Shown here: in pieces, positions 11,526 through 22,429 of the stretch
Position numbering within the stretch: the first letter of the stretch is position 1
How the letters are laid out: every line of letters begins with the position of its first letter
Origin: Haliotis asinina
Lineage: Eukaryota; Mollusca; Gastropoda; Lepetellida; Haliotidae
Assembly (NCBI RefSeq): GCF_037392515.1
Contig: NC_090280.1
Location: 18,540,001 to 18,604,000, forward strand
Reading direction: 5' to 3'
Length of the DNA stretch: 64,000 nt
Notes under the pieces: generated by a model
Told to the model about the DNA's origin: nothing
The model's database searches: none
Seen by the model: only the letters and a program-made list of their open reading frames with translations
Made by a program: the position numbers and the translations under genes

Positions 11526-12518
11526 TTAAATGAGGACTAACACTGTTAAAAAGATCCTAGTTTGTGAATTAAAATACTGACCCCTTGTGATGGAATACTC
11601 AACACAGTCAAGCAAGATATGCTTGACTGTGATTCTTTCATCACAAGGGATGCAGAACGGAGGATCCTCACCTTTCAAAAGGTATTCATGTGTATATCTG
11701 GTGTGGCCAATACGACATCGCCGCATAATGACCTCTTCAAATCTGGACTGACAACCCAAGTAGGTGTAACCAATGTAGGGTTTTATTTCATGTAATTTAT
11801 TTATACCCACTTGGGTGTCCCACTTCTTTTGCATCAGATCACGTATATAAGATCTAATAGTAGGTTTAAAATCTGAGTACGGAATACGAAGTGGTGTCAC
11901 AGACTTGTTGAGTGCTGCCTTGGCAGTAAGATCGGCCATCACATTCCCAGAAATGCCTACATGGCTGGGTAACCAACAGAAGACGATGTCGTATTGGCCA
12001 GTGGCAAGATTATTATACAGTTCAATAATTTCAATTAAAAGTGGATGTTTACAAGAAACATTTTTAATAGCCTGAAGGCAAGAAAGAGAGTCGGAATATA
12101 TTATATACTGTTTACGTTTCGGGTGTCTTTCAATATATTTAAGAGCTGTTAATATGGCGTTAGCTTCTGCGGTAAAAATAGAGCTGCAATCTGGTAATCT
12201 AGAAGATATTGTTCTGGATCCAATGACAGTGGCACAAGCAACTGCGCCACCGTCCTTGCACCCATCTGTAAATAAGGATTTGTAATTGTTATATGTATGT
12301 TTCAATTGATTATATTCTTGTTTATATTGTAATTCATTCGTTTCAGATTTTTTAAATGATGTTAAAGTTAGGTCAACCTGTGGCCTAACCAACTGCCAAG
12401 GGGGAGAGGAAAGAAGACGGAAAGGAGCTACGTTGTCCAGCTCAATACCACCAGCAGCAATAAACGGCTTTATTCTGAGCCCAAGAGGTGGAATAAGTGA
12501 AGACTTTTTGTTAAACAA
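11526..12518 (-). pseudogene. LINE ORF2, C-terminal part: RNase H and zinc ribbon
   Basis: The frame is open for 330 residues. RNase H motifs are in order: 'LFTDGCKDGG' (first Asp), 'TAEANAILTAL' (Glu), 'IIYSDSLSC' (Asp) and 'PSHVGISGNVMADLTA' (His...Asp), so all catalytic positions are present. A Cys/His cluster 'CIPCDERITVKHILLDC' follows. It is joined directly, after a deletion near 12530, to the N-terminal part of the reverse transcriptase, so no full polymerase can be made. Confidence 0.85.
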
Positions 12519-12529
12519 ATCCTCATAAG

Positions 12530-13814
12530 GGGGATCGACGCACTAAGTGATCGACAGTACTTCTGTTTTTACGGAAACCACATTGTATATCTGTTATAAG
12601 GTTATTAGTTTCCAAGTACCAAACAAGTCGATTATTTATCATGCGTTCCATGGTTTTGCAAACACAGCTAGTTAAAGAAATAGGTCGATAATTAGAAGGA
12701 TCGGTAAGATCACGTCCAGGTTTAGCAATTGGAACAATTGTAGCATCACGCCATGAAGAAGGAAATTCCCCGGATGTCCAAATACTATCAAAGATATTTA
12801 AAAGTGTCTCTAAACACGATTCTGGTAAGTGCTTCAGGAGCTGATAATGTACGTTAGCACTTGTAGCAGTATCGTGAGCTTGGTAAAGAGCTTATGAAGC
12901 TCGTAAATAGAAAACAATTCATTATAGTCTTCCCCGTTATCCGTGTCGAAATTAAGAGGTTTCTTTTCTTGTTGCAGTTGATATTTTTGAAATTGGGGTT
13001 CATAGTTAGAGGAGGAAGAGTGTTTAGCTAAAGTTTCGCCTAATTTATTGGCAATATCTGAAGTATCTGTTAATATTTCATTTCCATTTTTAAGGTGGTG
13101 GATGCCAGGTTTAGAGCCTTTACCTTTGATTTTTTGTACCATATTCCACACCTTGGACATGGGCGTGCGTGAATTGATTTTTGACACATAATTCTGCCAA
13201 GATTGACGTTTACTTTGTTTAAAAGTACGCCGAGCTTTCGCATTTAAGATCTTAAATTTATTGAGATTATGGACCATGGGATGGCGTCGGAAATAGTGTT
13301 CAGCCTTTTTCCGTGCCTTTCGTGCCTGTTTGCAGTTGTTATCAAACCATGGTTTTCGTATGTGAGGAACAGCAGAGGACTTAGGTATACATACATCAGC
13401 AATTATATTTAGTTCATCCGAAAAACATTTGATGGGATCAGGAATGCCAATGAAAAGTTCGGGTTTCAATTTATAAGTGCAAAGAGTTTCATATAAATGC
13501 CAGTCAGCTTTTTGGAAATTCCATTGTGATGACGGAGGGACATCAGTTGGGGACACAGGTTGCAATATAGTTGGGAAGTGGTCACTTCCACAGAGGTCAC
13601 CGTGGACTGACCATGTGAATTCATTCAACAAAGTTGAATCTGTGAGAGACAGGTCTAAACAGGAATGTGTACCTGTACCAGGATGTAGGTAAGTTTCTGA
13701 TTCATCATTAAAGATGCACAAGTCATTATCAGATATGAATTCTTCAATCACTTTTCCTTTTTGATTAATATTTGAACTACCCCATAACGGATTATGTCCA
13801 TTTAGGTCACCCAT
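12530..13814 (-). pseudogene. LINE ORF2, middle part: endonuclease end and start of reverse transcriptase
   Basis: It is open from 13814 to 12834. It starts 'MGDLNGHNPLWGS' (the APE endonuclease G-D-x-N motif) and contains the final 'GSDHFPTIL' motif. After a frameshift near 12870 the minus strand continues in another frame with 'PESCLETLLNIFDS', 'GRDLTDPSNYRPISL' and 'CGFRKNRSTVDHL', which are the first conserved blocks of LINE reverse transcriptases. The sequence then jumps to a post-polymerase region. Confidence 0.8.
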
Positions 13815-14200
13815 TATGATAAACGGTTTAGGAAGCTGGTCGTATAACTGTTGAAGTTCAAGTTTCTGAATATTTGAAGAGGGAGGAAGGTATTGAGAAC
13901 AAAGTGTGAAGGCAATGTAAGACGAACTGCTACAGCTTGCAGGTTTGTTGTCAGGGGAATAGGACTGTGAAGAACACCCTGTCGTACCAGAATTGAAGCT
14001 CCACCAGTAGCTCTATCACCTGGTGGGGAAAATGAATGAAAAGAATTATAACGTCTTAGATCACATCTATCTGTATGTTTTAGGTATGTCTCCTGTAAAC
14101 AAATAGCTGATGGACTTAGACCTGCTGTTAATAATTGCAGTTCATGGAAATTATGTTTAAGGCCTCTGCAGTTCCATTGAAGAAGATTGGAATGGCTCAT
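13814..14200 (-). pseudogene. LINE ORF2, N-terminal endonuclease part
   Basis: It starts 'MSHSNLLQWNCRGLKHNF' with the N-terminal APE motif (Gln/Asn-W-N-C-R-G) and carries 'ICLQETYLK' (catalytic Glu). The ATG overlaps the stop of ORF1 in an ATGA arrangement at 14197-14200, a layout that favours re-initiation. The frame is lost near 13900, and the rest of the domain is in the next open stretch. Confidence 0.8.
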
Positions 14201-15438
14201 GGTGGTTCTATCGGTGAACGCTCACGTGACCGCGAGGAGTAGTTACTAGAACTACTACTCCGTTCTGAAGAAGGAGCAAAATCCATCTCAAGAGGGTCAA
14301 AAAAGTTGTGTAGATCTACTGATGATGATTCATTAGGACTAGGAATCTTGGTTTTAATTTTCTTGAGTTGTTTTTTCTTTTGTTTGGACAGTTCAACCGA
14401 TAATTTTGTTGAAGCTTTTGTTTCAGGAACAGGTGTAGAGTGAGATGCACATTCTTCACAGTCTGAAACACTCGTCTGGCTGATAGATGATTGAATTGAA
14501 AGCTTTGGGTTTTCCGATTTGGCCCAAGTCAGATCAGTCTGACATGCAATCGAGTTAGTGGAGATAGAGCGGGACACGGCTGCTGCATATGTTTGCTTTG
14601 AGTGAGGTAATCGGCCAGCAACTACCTTTTTCGCTTCTTGAAATGAAATGTTGTTTTGACATTTAACTGTCAACACATCCTTTTCATATATCCAGGAAGG
14701 GCAAATTTTGGATGATGCGTCATGTTGACCCTTACAGTTTACACAGTGGAGGTCTGCTGTACAACCAGAGCTGTCATGACTCCCTCCACAACGATAACAC
14801 ACAGCCGGACGATTGCATGATTTGGAACCATGTCCAAATTTCTGACAGTTGTAACACCGGAGTGGATTTGGGATATACACCTCCACCCCGATGTTAAAAT
14901 AGCCTGCTTTTATGGATCTATGGACAGATGACAAAGAAAATGTAAGCAGATAGGTATTTGTTGGGACAGTTACTTCTCCATCTCTTCTCGAAAATCGTTT
15001 AACTGATGTGACGTGCTGTCCTTTAAGTTCTGTTAGTATTTCATCCTCTGTCATTTCTGCTAAGCAACGTGCTCTATCACGAATGATCCCCCGACTGGAA
15101 TTTAACGTTCTATGCACAGAGACAGTAACTTCAGTGTTTGCAAAAAGTGAACATTTCAAAAGATTGGTTGCTTGCTGCTGTCGTGCGCACTCCACTAAAA
15201 GAGCACCACTCCGGAGGCGTGAAACATTTGATACCTCGCCACAAATACCTTCAATTGCTTTGGATATTGCAAAAGGGTTTATTTTCAAGGGGAGTCCACT
15301 TTTAGATTCTACAACAAGAAATCTTGCCCAAGAATTTGAAGTCTGTGGAAGAGAAATATCATCATCAGAAGACAATATCGCAGCCTCCAAACGTCTCTTT
15401 TTCTCATTTCGGTTAGAACCAGAATAATTGTGAGCCAT
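14197..15438 (-). CDS. LINE ORF1, gag-like nucleic-acid-binding protein
   Basis: The open frame starts at 'MAHNYSGSNRNEKKRR' (an upstream in-frame Met at 15495 lies in the 5' UTR and is less likely). The middle resembles an RRM-like fold, and three zinc knuckles follow: 'CYNCQKFGHGSKSC', 'CYRCGGSHDSSGC' and 'CVNCKGQHDASSKIC'. The tail is Lys- and Ser-rich. In related elements this protein coats the element RNA and brings it to the nucleus. The frame is intact here although ORF2 is ruined. A shadow frame on the plus strand (15008-15427) has no support. Confidence 0.8.
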   Translation of the reverse strand: MAHNYSGSNRNEKKRRLEAAILSSDDDISLPQTSNSWARFLVVESKSGLPLKINPFAISKAIEGICGEVSNVSRLRSGALLVECARQQQATNLLKCSLFANTEVTVSVHRTLNSSRGIIRDRARCLAEMTEDEILTELKGQHVTSVKRFSRRDGEVTVPTNTYLLTFSLSSVHRSIKAGYFNIGVEVYIPNPLRCYNCQKFGHGSKSCNRPAVCYRCGGSHDSSGCTADLHCVNCKGQHDASSKICPSWIYEKDVLTVKCQNNISFQEAKKVVAGRLPHSKQTYAAAVSRSISTNSIACQTDLTWAKSENPKLSIQSSISQTSVSDCEECASHSTPVPETKASTKLSVELSKQKKKQLKKIKTKIPSPNESSSVDLHNFFDPLEMDFAPSSERSSSSSNYSSRSRERSPIEPP

Positions 15439-16058
15439 GATTATGTGAAAGAGATTCGGCAGCCCTGCTCCCCACCCACCATGGAGTGTCAACAAGGACA
15501 GTGTCTAACCGCATCGGATTTCCAGCATGCAAACACCAGGGATACAGGAATGCTATACTCCAGCGAATATGACATGAATAGCTATACCTGTTTACTAAGT
15601 TTATCGTCCATAACAATAACTTAGAAACGTATAGAACACAGTGGTCAACATCACCAGATTGGCCCATGAGCCACCGCCTTCTGGCACAGGACTCTAGGCA
15701 ATTTAACATCAGGAATAATTGTAATTTCAAAAAGCCAAGACCAAAAATATATTAAAATTGTGCAATACTACTCACTATGCACAGGGCCTGGCATGACCAG
15801 CCGATTGGTAGAACCGGGCCCATTCTACCACCCGTCTAGGTGAAGTCAGGGCCAAAGTGGTGTGTTGAGCAACAGGAACACGGTTCCAGGAACCTATTGC
15901 CCTCAACCACCAGGATCCCCTCCTCCACCGACACAGGGCCGCAACCCACGGCAAACGGGTTGGTGGACCAATAAGCCCCCGGGTCCACAACGGGGGTGTT
16001 GGCGAGCTCTTGGCGTTACCCAGCACCCACCACGAGGAGGTGGCTCGCCACTGGTGCC
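15439..16058 (-). promoter_or_regulatory. LINE 5' UTR, GC-rich internal promoter region
   Basis: The 620 bases between the ORF1 start and the 11-base target duplication are GC-rich at 15780-16050, unlike the surroundings. Elements of this group carry an internal promoter here; no defined motif was identified. Confidence 0.55.
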
Positions 16059-16142
16059 AACACTATGGATATACAAGTGGTAGAGAAGTGGTGGGCAAGT
16101 ATGCGAACCATGGGGATGATTTGCATTTTATCAATCTTGTAA

Positions 16143-16285
16143 AATCTGGTCCAGACAATTTAGTGATGAACAGCAAGAGCATCGATCCAGGAAACTGGGT
16201 TACGGCGACAAGTGTCAACCATGACAGCTAGCCTGACCACTCGATCCCTTTAGCCGCCTCTTCCGACAAGCAAGGCTTGCTTAAA
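16143..16285 (+). mobile_element. Abalone-type SINE fragment
   Basis: It matches the distal half of the SINE at 23573-23838: 'TGGTCCAGACAATTTAGTGA', 'GAGCATCGATC', 'TAGCCTGACCACTCGATCCC' and 'GCCGCCTCTTCCGACAAGC'. The head is absent. Confidence 0.75.
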
Positions 16286-16289
16286 TCAC

Positions 16290-16960
16290 GGTTGCGTGAA
16301 TCTATTTATTTCACTGAAAACGTAAACTGGTAAGCAAAGAAACTCCACCCTAGGTCAGATTACAAATGATGACATATATCTCATGTCATGAGTTGCTTTA
16401 AAATTGAAATTGTAATGCTTCAGACGTGTAAAAGAAAAGTACAATTAACACTAAAGTATATGTGTTTTTAGACAAGGGATTGGATAATGAAGGGTTTGTA
16501 GTAAATGCAACAAAAATGTCACGCTTTTACATCTGTGTCTGTTTCACACGTTGCAACATGTAGTAAAACAGGTCGGTGTTCAGTATGCACATATTTAGTC
16601 CTCCTCTTTACTAGACACACAGATGTACAGACATGTTATGATAAATTTTAGCAATGGCCAGAACATACTTCAGCGTTGCCCTCTAGATTGGAACCATCGA
16701 CCTTAAACTGTGAAATTGTGTTGAAATGTCAACGACGGTACAAGTGTTCGATAGGTACTATACAGTGGACAGACAAGTGCCAGACAAGTGATAGACAAGT
16801 GGCAGACCAGTGTCATGAGGAGAAGGATACCAAAGACGGCCACGATGATAGCCTACTTCAGTCACACTGAAAGTTCACTTGATGTGGTACTGTTTGGCAG
16901 TTCATTGTACAAGCACTGGGCGTGTAATGCAGCGTGTTAACAAGAGTTACCATCAAGCAT
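16290..16960. other. Intergenic, 5' flank of the 17076 gene
   Basis: No gene is seen. A short direct repeat of 'CAGACAAGTG' (about 16766-16812) lies 260 bases before the start codon. The last 100 bases match the flank of the relic exon at 37490. Confidence 0.4.
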
Positions 16961-16962
16961 AC

Positions 16963-17039
16963 TCGAGCAGAGTATTTTGATTGACAGTCCAGTTATAGAT
17001 ATATAACCACGCTTCACGCCCAAGCGCACAATCACTCGG
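16963..17039 (+). promoter_or_regulatory. Putative promoter of the MVFR-type gene
   Basis: 'GCAGAGTATTTTGATTGACA' is shared with 37501-37520, and 'AGTTATAGATATATAA' at about 16991-17006 offers a TATA-like box 70-75 bases before the chosen ATG. It is unrelated to the CACGTTA/TATAAATA promoter of the MEKI-type genes. In the relic at 37540 the second half of the TATA-like run is altered. Confidence 0.45.
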
Positions 17040-17075
17040 ATGACAGACGGTCTGTGCAGTAAAGGCCCTTTCAAC

Positions 17076-17244
17076 ATGGTGTTCCGACTTTGCCTGTTTG
17101 TAGTCATAATGTTTGCTTGTGGATATGCCAGCAAATCCAGTGACTACTGTCGGGTTCTGGTCAACTACGACACATTTAAGACATCCGTGGACCAATTTCT
17201 CGGTTCCTGGGATGAAACCTGTGAGAACACGGACATACGCAGTG
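17076..17244 (+). CDS. Exon 1: signal peptide and cysteine-bearing N-terminus
   Basis: The donor is 'AGTG|GTGAGT', phase 1. Likely signal cleavage is after 'ACGYA', before 'SKSSDYCRV'. The region after cleavage contains 'DYC' and 'ETCEN' and no recognised domain. Confidence 0.75.
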
Positions 17245-20200
17245 GTGAGTATGAAACTGTTGTTACTTTGTCATCCAGTTAGCAATTTAATTCACGTTGT
17301 GAGTGAGTTTTTGTATAAAGTTTATACATTTTAGGCTAAATAAAAAAAATTGAAATGGTTCTCGAGCATCGGCGCATGACATTTTGTTTCGGGCGTAACA
17401 ATCTCTGATCGTAATTAAACACATAATTTTGACTTGGCCGCGTCCCGATCATCCATTTCTCCACTATAAGAATAAGTGTCTGTAAGAACGAATGTGATCG
17501 AATCTACAAATAATTAGCATGTGCTTCCCAGGATGTGTATCTGCGAGAAAAATAAAATATGTTAATCCCTCGTCCCCTTTTTTTTCTATCAAAGTTTTAA
17601 ATAAGTCTTACCGTCACTTTTGAAAAAAATGTGCGCGAGAAACTTTAATATTTTTATGCAGCCTTATCATGTCAGGTTCTCTATATACCTAATATGGTAT
17701 CTGAAAAGTCGTGTTCATCTTTAATTCGTGAGATCCGAGAATTATTATACATTGAAATTATTTTCTTAGTGACCTTAAGTTCATATACAATATATATGTC
17801 CGTGAGCTTGTGAGCATCTATTTTTGATAACTGCTTAGTTGTTGACTCCGTATCCTGAATCAGTAGGAGTTGTCAGGAGTTTTCTTGGTATTTTGCATAG
17901 TAAATTGTATTTTCAGAAAGCAAAGCAACCTGCCTGACAACTTTGGACAAGCGTATTAATGACCTCGTGAAGAAAGTCGGTACGTAACCTTTTCTCAGAT
18001 AACATTATGATGTTCGGTCCTACTGGTGTAAGGTTGTCACAGTGGTCTAGCTCATAGAGAAGAAGCCTTTTTTTCAGACCGTTAGTCTTGAACTCAACTT
18101 GGGAAGGTGGTGAGGTTTTCGTTATGTTCTCGAAGTAAAAAGTACTTGCAATTGTTCTTGCAAGTGCACAAAGGGGTAGAACATAATCCTCCTGAACTAC
18201 GTCTTGGCGGCATACGTCTTCCAAATTGCGTGATGTCACTGATAGCATTACATCCGAACGTTCTAATGCTATATTGTGACTTGCACCATATCATATTTTG
18301 TAGTGACCCGACCCGTGTAGGTCCGGGTAGAATAAGCCTTCAGCACCCCATTCTTGCCATAAAAGTGATTATGCTTGTCGACTAACGGGTCGGTGGTCAG
18401 GCTCGCTGACTTGGTTGACACATGTCATCGGTTCCCAACTGCACAGATCGATGTTCATGATCGTGATTACTGGTCCAGACTCGAATATTTACAGACCGTC
18501 GCCATATAGCTCGAATATTGCTGAGTGTGCCGCAAAACTAAACTCACTCACTCACCGGTAGTGGCCCAGATTGACTTGCAAATCCACAAATCATATCTAC
18601 TTTTAGCAGATATTTTCAAAGATGAAAGACTGCTTGTTTCAGTTGCCTATAAAAAATCGAGGGTCGATACATCGCCTCGGTCCCATGGACACGGCACTGG
18701 GTAATGCATCTCTGAATCAAATAATACAGACTAACTAACATAGCTCTTGCTTACTAACATCTTCAATCACGAGGGTTGGGGGATGAGGGAATTTTGAGGC
18801 TTACGTCAACAGTGTTTGGTAAACGTACACACAATACTACATGTAATATGAACTGATATACAAAAATCCGTGCAAATGTATAAAAAAAATTCTGTTACAG
18901 TCCAAGGTACACACACCCACACAACGATCTAATAAGTTTGTCCCTATCTGAAGAACACATACACACCTGCACACACGCGCGCGCACGCACACACACACAC
19001 ACACACGTTGTTATCGAAGGCTGTTGAATTGAGGTAAAACAACCAGACAGACAGACAATTCCGTATTAGACTACAGGCGCAATATGCATTAATATTTTAC
19101 ATGAACTTACGTTTGTATTTTCTCAACAATATATAATAATAGGTGTAAATTATTTATAACATCTACGTTTGTTAAAGACAAAACTGTTTGAGATAAAGCG
19201 TGTTTCAAATATTTATCAAGACATTTATTCCCTTTATCTAGGTAACCTTTACAATAAAGTAAAAACTGGAATTTTTTTCATTTAAATTAAGATTAATGGG
19301 GTTTGTTTTGGCTAAAGGGACACAATCTTGAATCATAACGGGTATTCATCTCCCGGCGTCTGAACTTTTGCTAATTCTAAAATTACTACATCTACATTTT
19401 GTCAAACAATTTCTTAAATATAGGGCAATATGTAAACTGAGATACTTTTCAACATTTAGAAGGGACGTGAAGAGTGTATGATTAAAACACCCCAGGATGA
19501 CTTTATGACTGAAAATCAGAATGTTAAACGTTTCATAGATTTAGGTGAACTGTATAGTATTGATGAATTTTCAAAACCCAGAAAGTCGCAAGATGAAAAA
19601 GTAAGTAAGTATGGTCTATTGTTGTTAAGATTATGTAAACAGCTAGATGTGCATATTGTGAATGGTAGAACTCCTGGAGATTTGTGTGGCTCATTTACGT
19701 ATGTTGGACCATCCGGAACAAGTTTGGTTGATTACTTTTGGTGTCAACTGGGTGTTTTGGTAAGGTAATAAACTCGTTTGTACATAGCAGAACAGATTCG
19801 GATCACTTACCCGTTTCTTGTCAGATCTCTTTTGATATTCACCATGCTGCTAGTTGTGAGACAGGTTTGCAGGGTACGTGTGACCAGTACATCTGGTAGA
19901 GATGTTTATATGGAAAACTATAGCAAAATATCTCAGAAAACCTAAACATCGTTTTTACGCTGCATTCATAGATTTTCGGAAGGCTTTTTGATTCAGTTGA
20001 CAGTAACAAACTGCTATATCAGCTTCTCCAACATGGAATTCATGGAAAACTTTACAAAGTCTTAGTAAGCATGTATGAAAATGTTCGTGCTTGTGTTAAC
20101 GTTGGAAACTCTATTACAGGCATGTTTTCCACATCTAGTGGCGTAAGACAAGGCTGCATGCTGAGTCCCTTATTGTTCATATTTTTTTATAAATCAGCTT

Positions 20201-22348
20201 GCTTCTGATCTGCAAAATGACGATTGCAATGGTATCTTTGTCAATAATCCTGTTGAAGTTATTAAGCTACTTTTATTTGCAGACGACATTGTGTTAGTTG
20301 CAGATTCTGTGGTTGACTTGCAGAGGAAGTTGAATGTTTTAGAATTACTTTGTAGTAAATGGGGATTAGTGGTTAATATGGAAAAGTCAAACATTATTGT
20401 ATTTCGTAACGGTGGAATGATTAGAAATGTTGAAAAGTGGTATTATAATGGCATCCAAATGAAAACTGTCACGTATTATAAATATCTAGGTGTAATATTT
20501 TCTTCACGACTGTGTTGGTCAACAGCCTGTGAAACTCTTGCAAATCAAGCATCGAAAACCTGTTTTCCTATCTACCAACTCATGAAAAGTTACCCAGATC
20601 TTTCTTTGAAGGCTATTCTGTCCATATTTGATACAAAAATCGCACCCATTGCATGTTATGGCAGTGAGACTTGGGGGTTTAACTTTAGGGAAAGTATAGA
20701 AAGAGTTCAGAGTAATTTCTTCAAACATTATCTTGGTTTGTCGAAACGATCTTCATCAAATGCAGCTCTTGGCGAGTTAGGACGTTATCATCTATCAGTT
20801 AATTACTTCTGCCGGTGTGTTGGTGTAGATTGATCCATATGGACTCCACACGATACCCCCGTGCTTGTTATAATATGCTTAAAGCCCATGATGAAGCTGG
20901 CAGTGTAAACGGGACTTCTCATGTCAGAATGTTGTTATTTCAAACTGGCTATTCATATGCTTGGATTTTTCAAGAATGTGGAAATGTATGTCATTTTATG
21001 ACTTTGTTTAAACAGACAGGTATAGAGTTAAACATTCGGTGTTGGAATGGGGAAATAGAAGCATCTTCATTCTTGAGAACCTACTCTTCTTATAAAACTG
21101 TCTTTGAACAAGAAATTATCTAAATGCTGATACTGATAGAGATTTGATTAAAACACTTGCAAAGTTTAGATGCATATGATATTGTTAAGAAATTCAAAAC
21201 CTGCGTTCTAACAAATGTACTGATCAGAGTGATTTGTTTTGTGAATGCTTCAATCTAAAAGTTATTGAAGATGAGTTTCATTTCGTACTTGTCTGTCCAT
21301 ATTTTAAGGAAAGTCGAAATAATCTCCTACCAAATATTTTTGGCAATATCCAACAAGAGATAAGTTTATTCAATTGATGTGATGTACAAATAAAAACATT
21401 ATGAAAGGTCTAGCCATTTACCTTAAAAGGAATATGTATAATTGTACTTAATCTCCCACATCAAAATGTACATTTACAGAATTGTATGAATATATGTTCA
21501 GTGAATAGTTTGTATTTGCACTCTGGGCCACGCGGCCTCCAATGCTGAAATAAAGTCTCTCTCTGATTAGAATAATTGATTGAGTCATGATGAGTACCAG
21601 TCTTGTAAAACTATCATAATGTATTAACTTTTAGCAGCAATCGGCCTCACAATGTGTTCTTATATCGATAATCGTAACAGATTCTCCTTATCAAAAGTTG
21701 CCCGTAAATGTCTCCATGTATGCTTACTTTACAGCCAGTCTGACGTCGGAACTGAGTGTAGACTGTGGTTCTCCAACTCCAGTAGAAGGCACGGAAGTCG
21801 TCAACAGTTCAGCACGTCTTCTGGCCAGCTACAAATGCAAGACAGGTTTAGTGAACATCCATCCTGGGGAACAGACAACAAGCTTGTGTCAGAAAGACGG
21901 GAATTGGACGACGGTCAACATGAAGTGTGTCAACCGTAAGGATGCAATCTATATATTTCGATGTTAAAAATGAAATCTTCTGAATTAGTCATGTAAATTT
22001 CGTTTATTTATTCAGTTGGGATGACTCTATTTATTAACTAATTCATGTTTCTTGACAGTATCTGACTGCTCGACGGCAACTGCAGGGAGACAGTTGTACA
22101 CCGGAACTCGATCAACAACCATCACGGGCAAGGTCTGTCAGCGATGGGATTCTCAGTATCCCCACACCCACACCAAAACTAAAGACGTGAAATTCTGGAT
22201 CCCAGGATTCGACACTCCCCAAACTGTCACGGGATCTGCCAACTACTGTCGTGATCCAGACCGTGACGGGTTTTTATGGTGTTACACAAAGAATCGAAAT
22301 TCGCGGTGGGAAAAGTGTAATGTCCCAGAGTGTAACATCCAAGGTTGA
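17076..22348 (+). CDS. Secreted sushi-kringle protein, MVFR type (4 exons)
   Basis: Exons 17076-17244, 17917-17979, 21735-21935 and 22059-22348 have lengths 169, 63, 201 and 290 and join in phase 1, giving a frame of 240 residues. A signal peptide ('MVFRLCLFVVIMFACGYA') is followed by a short region with three cysteines, a helical exon ('LDKRINDLVKKV'), a sushi domain with its four cysteines and Trp, and a kringle with six cysteines. The ATG at 17076 was preferred to the in-frame one at 17040 because it starts the signal peptide and the upstream one is not kept in the 37.5-kb relic. The first exon is unrelated to that of the MEKI-type genes, while the last two exons are clear paralogs. A LINE sits in intron 2. 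The secreted location is inferred; ligand and function are unknown. Confidence 0.8.
17917..17979 (+). CDS. Exon 2: helical segment
   Basis: Acceptor 'TTTTCAG|AA', donor 'GTCG|GTACGT', 63 bases. It encodes 'ESKATCLTTLDKRINDLVKK', a short amphipathic helix, paralogous to the 42-base exons at 33887, 48862 and 56448. Confidence 0.75.
18301..18556 (-). mobile_element. Abalone-type SINE
   Basis: This is a near-complete minus-strand copy, from 'CCCGTGTAGGTCCGGGTAGA' to 'GCCGCAAAACTAAACTCACT'. Candidate imperfect target duplication GTAGTGRCCC lies on both sides. It lies in intron 2 of the 17076 gene. Confidence 0.85.
18643..18700 (+). pseudogene. Relic of the second helical exon in the MVFR-type gene
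   Basis: The intron before it ('TTCAAAGATGAAAG') and the donor 'GGTAATGCAT' match the exon at 3528-3590. The remaining 58 bases are not a multiple of three and the acceptor is degraded, so the exon is probably skipped in this gene. Confidence 0.45.
18962..19006. repeat. (CA)n/(CG)n microsatellite
   Basis: A run of CA with an internal 'CGCGCGCGCA' segment, inside intron 2 of the 17076 gene. Confidence 0.9.
19450..21565 (+). mobile_element. Second LINE family, decayed copy (endonuclease, RT, C-terminus)
   Basis: The first open part (19478-19768) ends 'VGPSGTSLVDYFWC', an endonuclease C-terminal motif. The reverse transcriptase follows with 'GVRQGCMLSPLLF', the catalytic 'LLLFADDIVLVADS' (FADD at 20276-20287) and 'YYKYLGVIFSS', then the family's extra C-terminal region ('ACYGSETWGFNFRESIE'). 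Frameshifts occur near 19990, 20190 and 20820, and part of the RT N-terminus is missing. The 3' end 'GCTGAAATAAAGTCTCTCTC' closes near 21563. It lies in the same orientation as the gene whose intron it occupies. There is no RNase H, so it differs from the 10934-16058 family; the clade is uncertain. Confidence 0.8.
20291..20833 (+). pseudogene. LINE reverse transcriptase, thumb and C-terminal region
   Basis: This is the longest open piece of the 19450-21565 element, beginning just after the FADD box. It covers 'KWGLVVNMEKSNIIVF' (motif D region), 'KYLGVIFSS' (motif E region) and 'CYGSETWGF', which recurs as 'LYGSEIWGFE' in the copy at 51815. Confidence 0.8.
21735..21935 (+). CDS. Exon 3: sushi/CCP domain of the MVFR-type gene
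   Basis: Acceptor 'TTTACAG|CC', donor 'AACC|GTAAGG', 201 bases. Four cysteines stand in 'VDCGSP', 'SYKCK', 'SLCQKDGNW' and 'NMKCV', with the Trp before the last cysteine, which is the sushi pattern. It is two codons shorter than the 207-base paralogs. Confidence 0.9.
22059..22348 (+). CDS. Exon 4: kringle domain of the MVFR-type gene
   Basis: Acceptor 'CTTGACAG|TATCTG', stop TGA at 22346-22348. Six cysteines are present ('SDC', 'KVCQRW', 'NYCRDPD', 'LWCYT', 'EKCNVPEC') in kringle order. The loop 'CRDPDRDGFLWCYT' keeps two aspartates at the positions that bind lysine in plasminogen kringles. Confidence 0.92.
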
Positions 22349-22429
22349 TGGGGTTACAATACAAAAATCACCCTGCTGATTTCTGTCCTCATCCTCAATA
22401 CTAATGTAAGCAGTTTTGTCTATACTATC

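Larger units (their letters stand above)
10934..16058 (-). mobile_element. Full-length but internally deleted I/Nimb-like LINE
   Basis: The exact 11-base target duplication AACACTATGGA at 10923-10933 and 16059-16069 fixes both ends, giving about 5.1 kb. On the minus strand the order is: GC-rich 5' UTR (16058-15439), ORF1 with three CCHC knuckles, ORF2 with APE-type endonuclease, the start of reverse transcriptase, RNase H and a C-terminal zinc ribbon, then the 3' UTR with a (GAGT)-type tail. The part of the reverse transcriptase holding the catalytic YADD/FADD box is missing. An APE endonuclease plus RNase H plus a CCHC gag-like ORF1 points to the I/Nimb group; I cannot place it more finely. 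It lies between copy 1 and the 17076 gene. Confidence 0.9.

Noticed and set aside
15008-15427. 139-codon frame on the plus strand
   Set aside because: Antisense shadow of LINE ORF1, which has recognised zinc knuckles.
17040-17075. Upstream in-frame start for the 17076 gene
   Set aside because: The added residues would put a polar stretch before the signal peptide, and the relic copy at 37.5 kb does not keep this frame.
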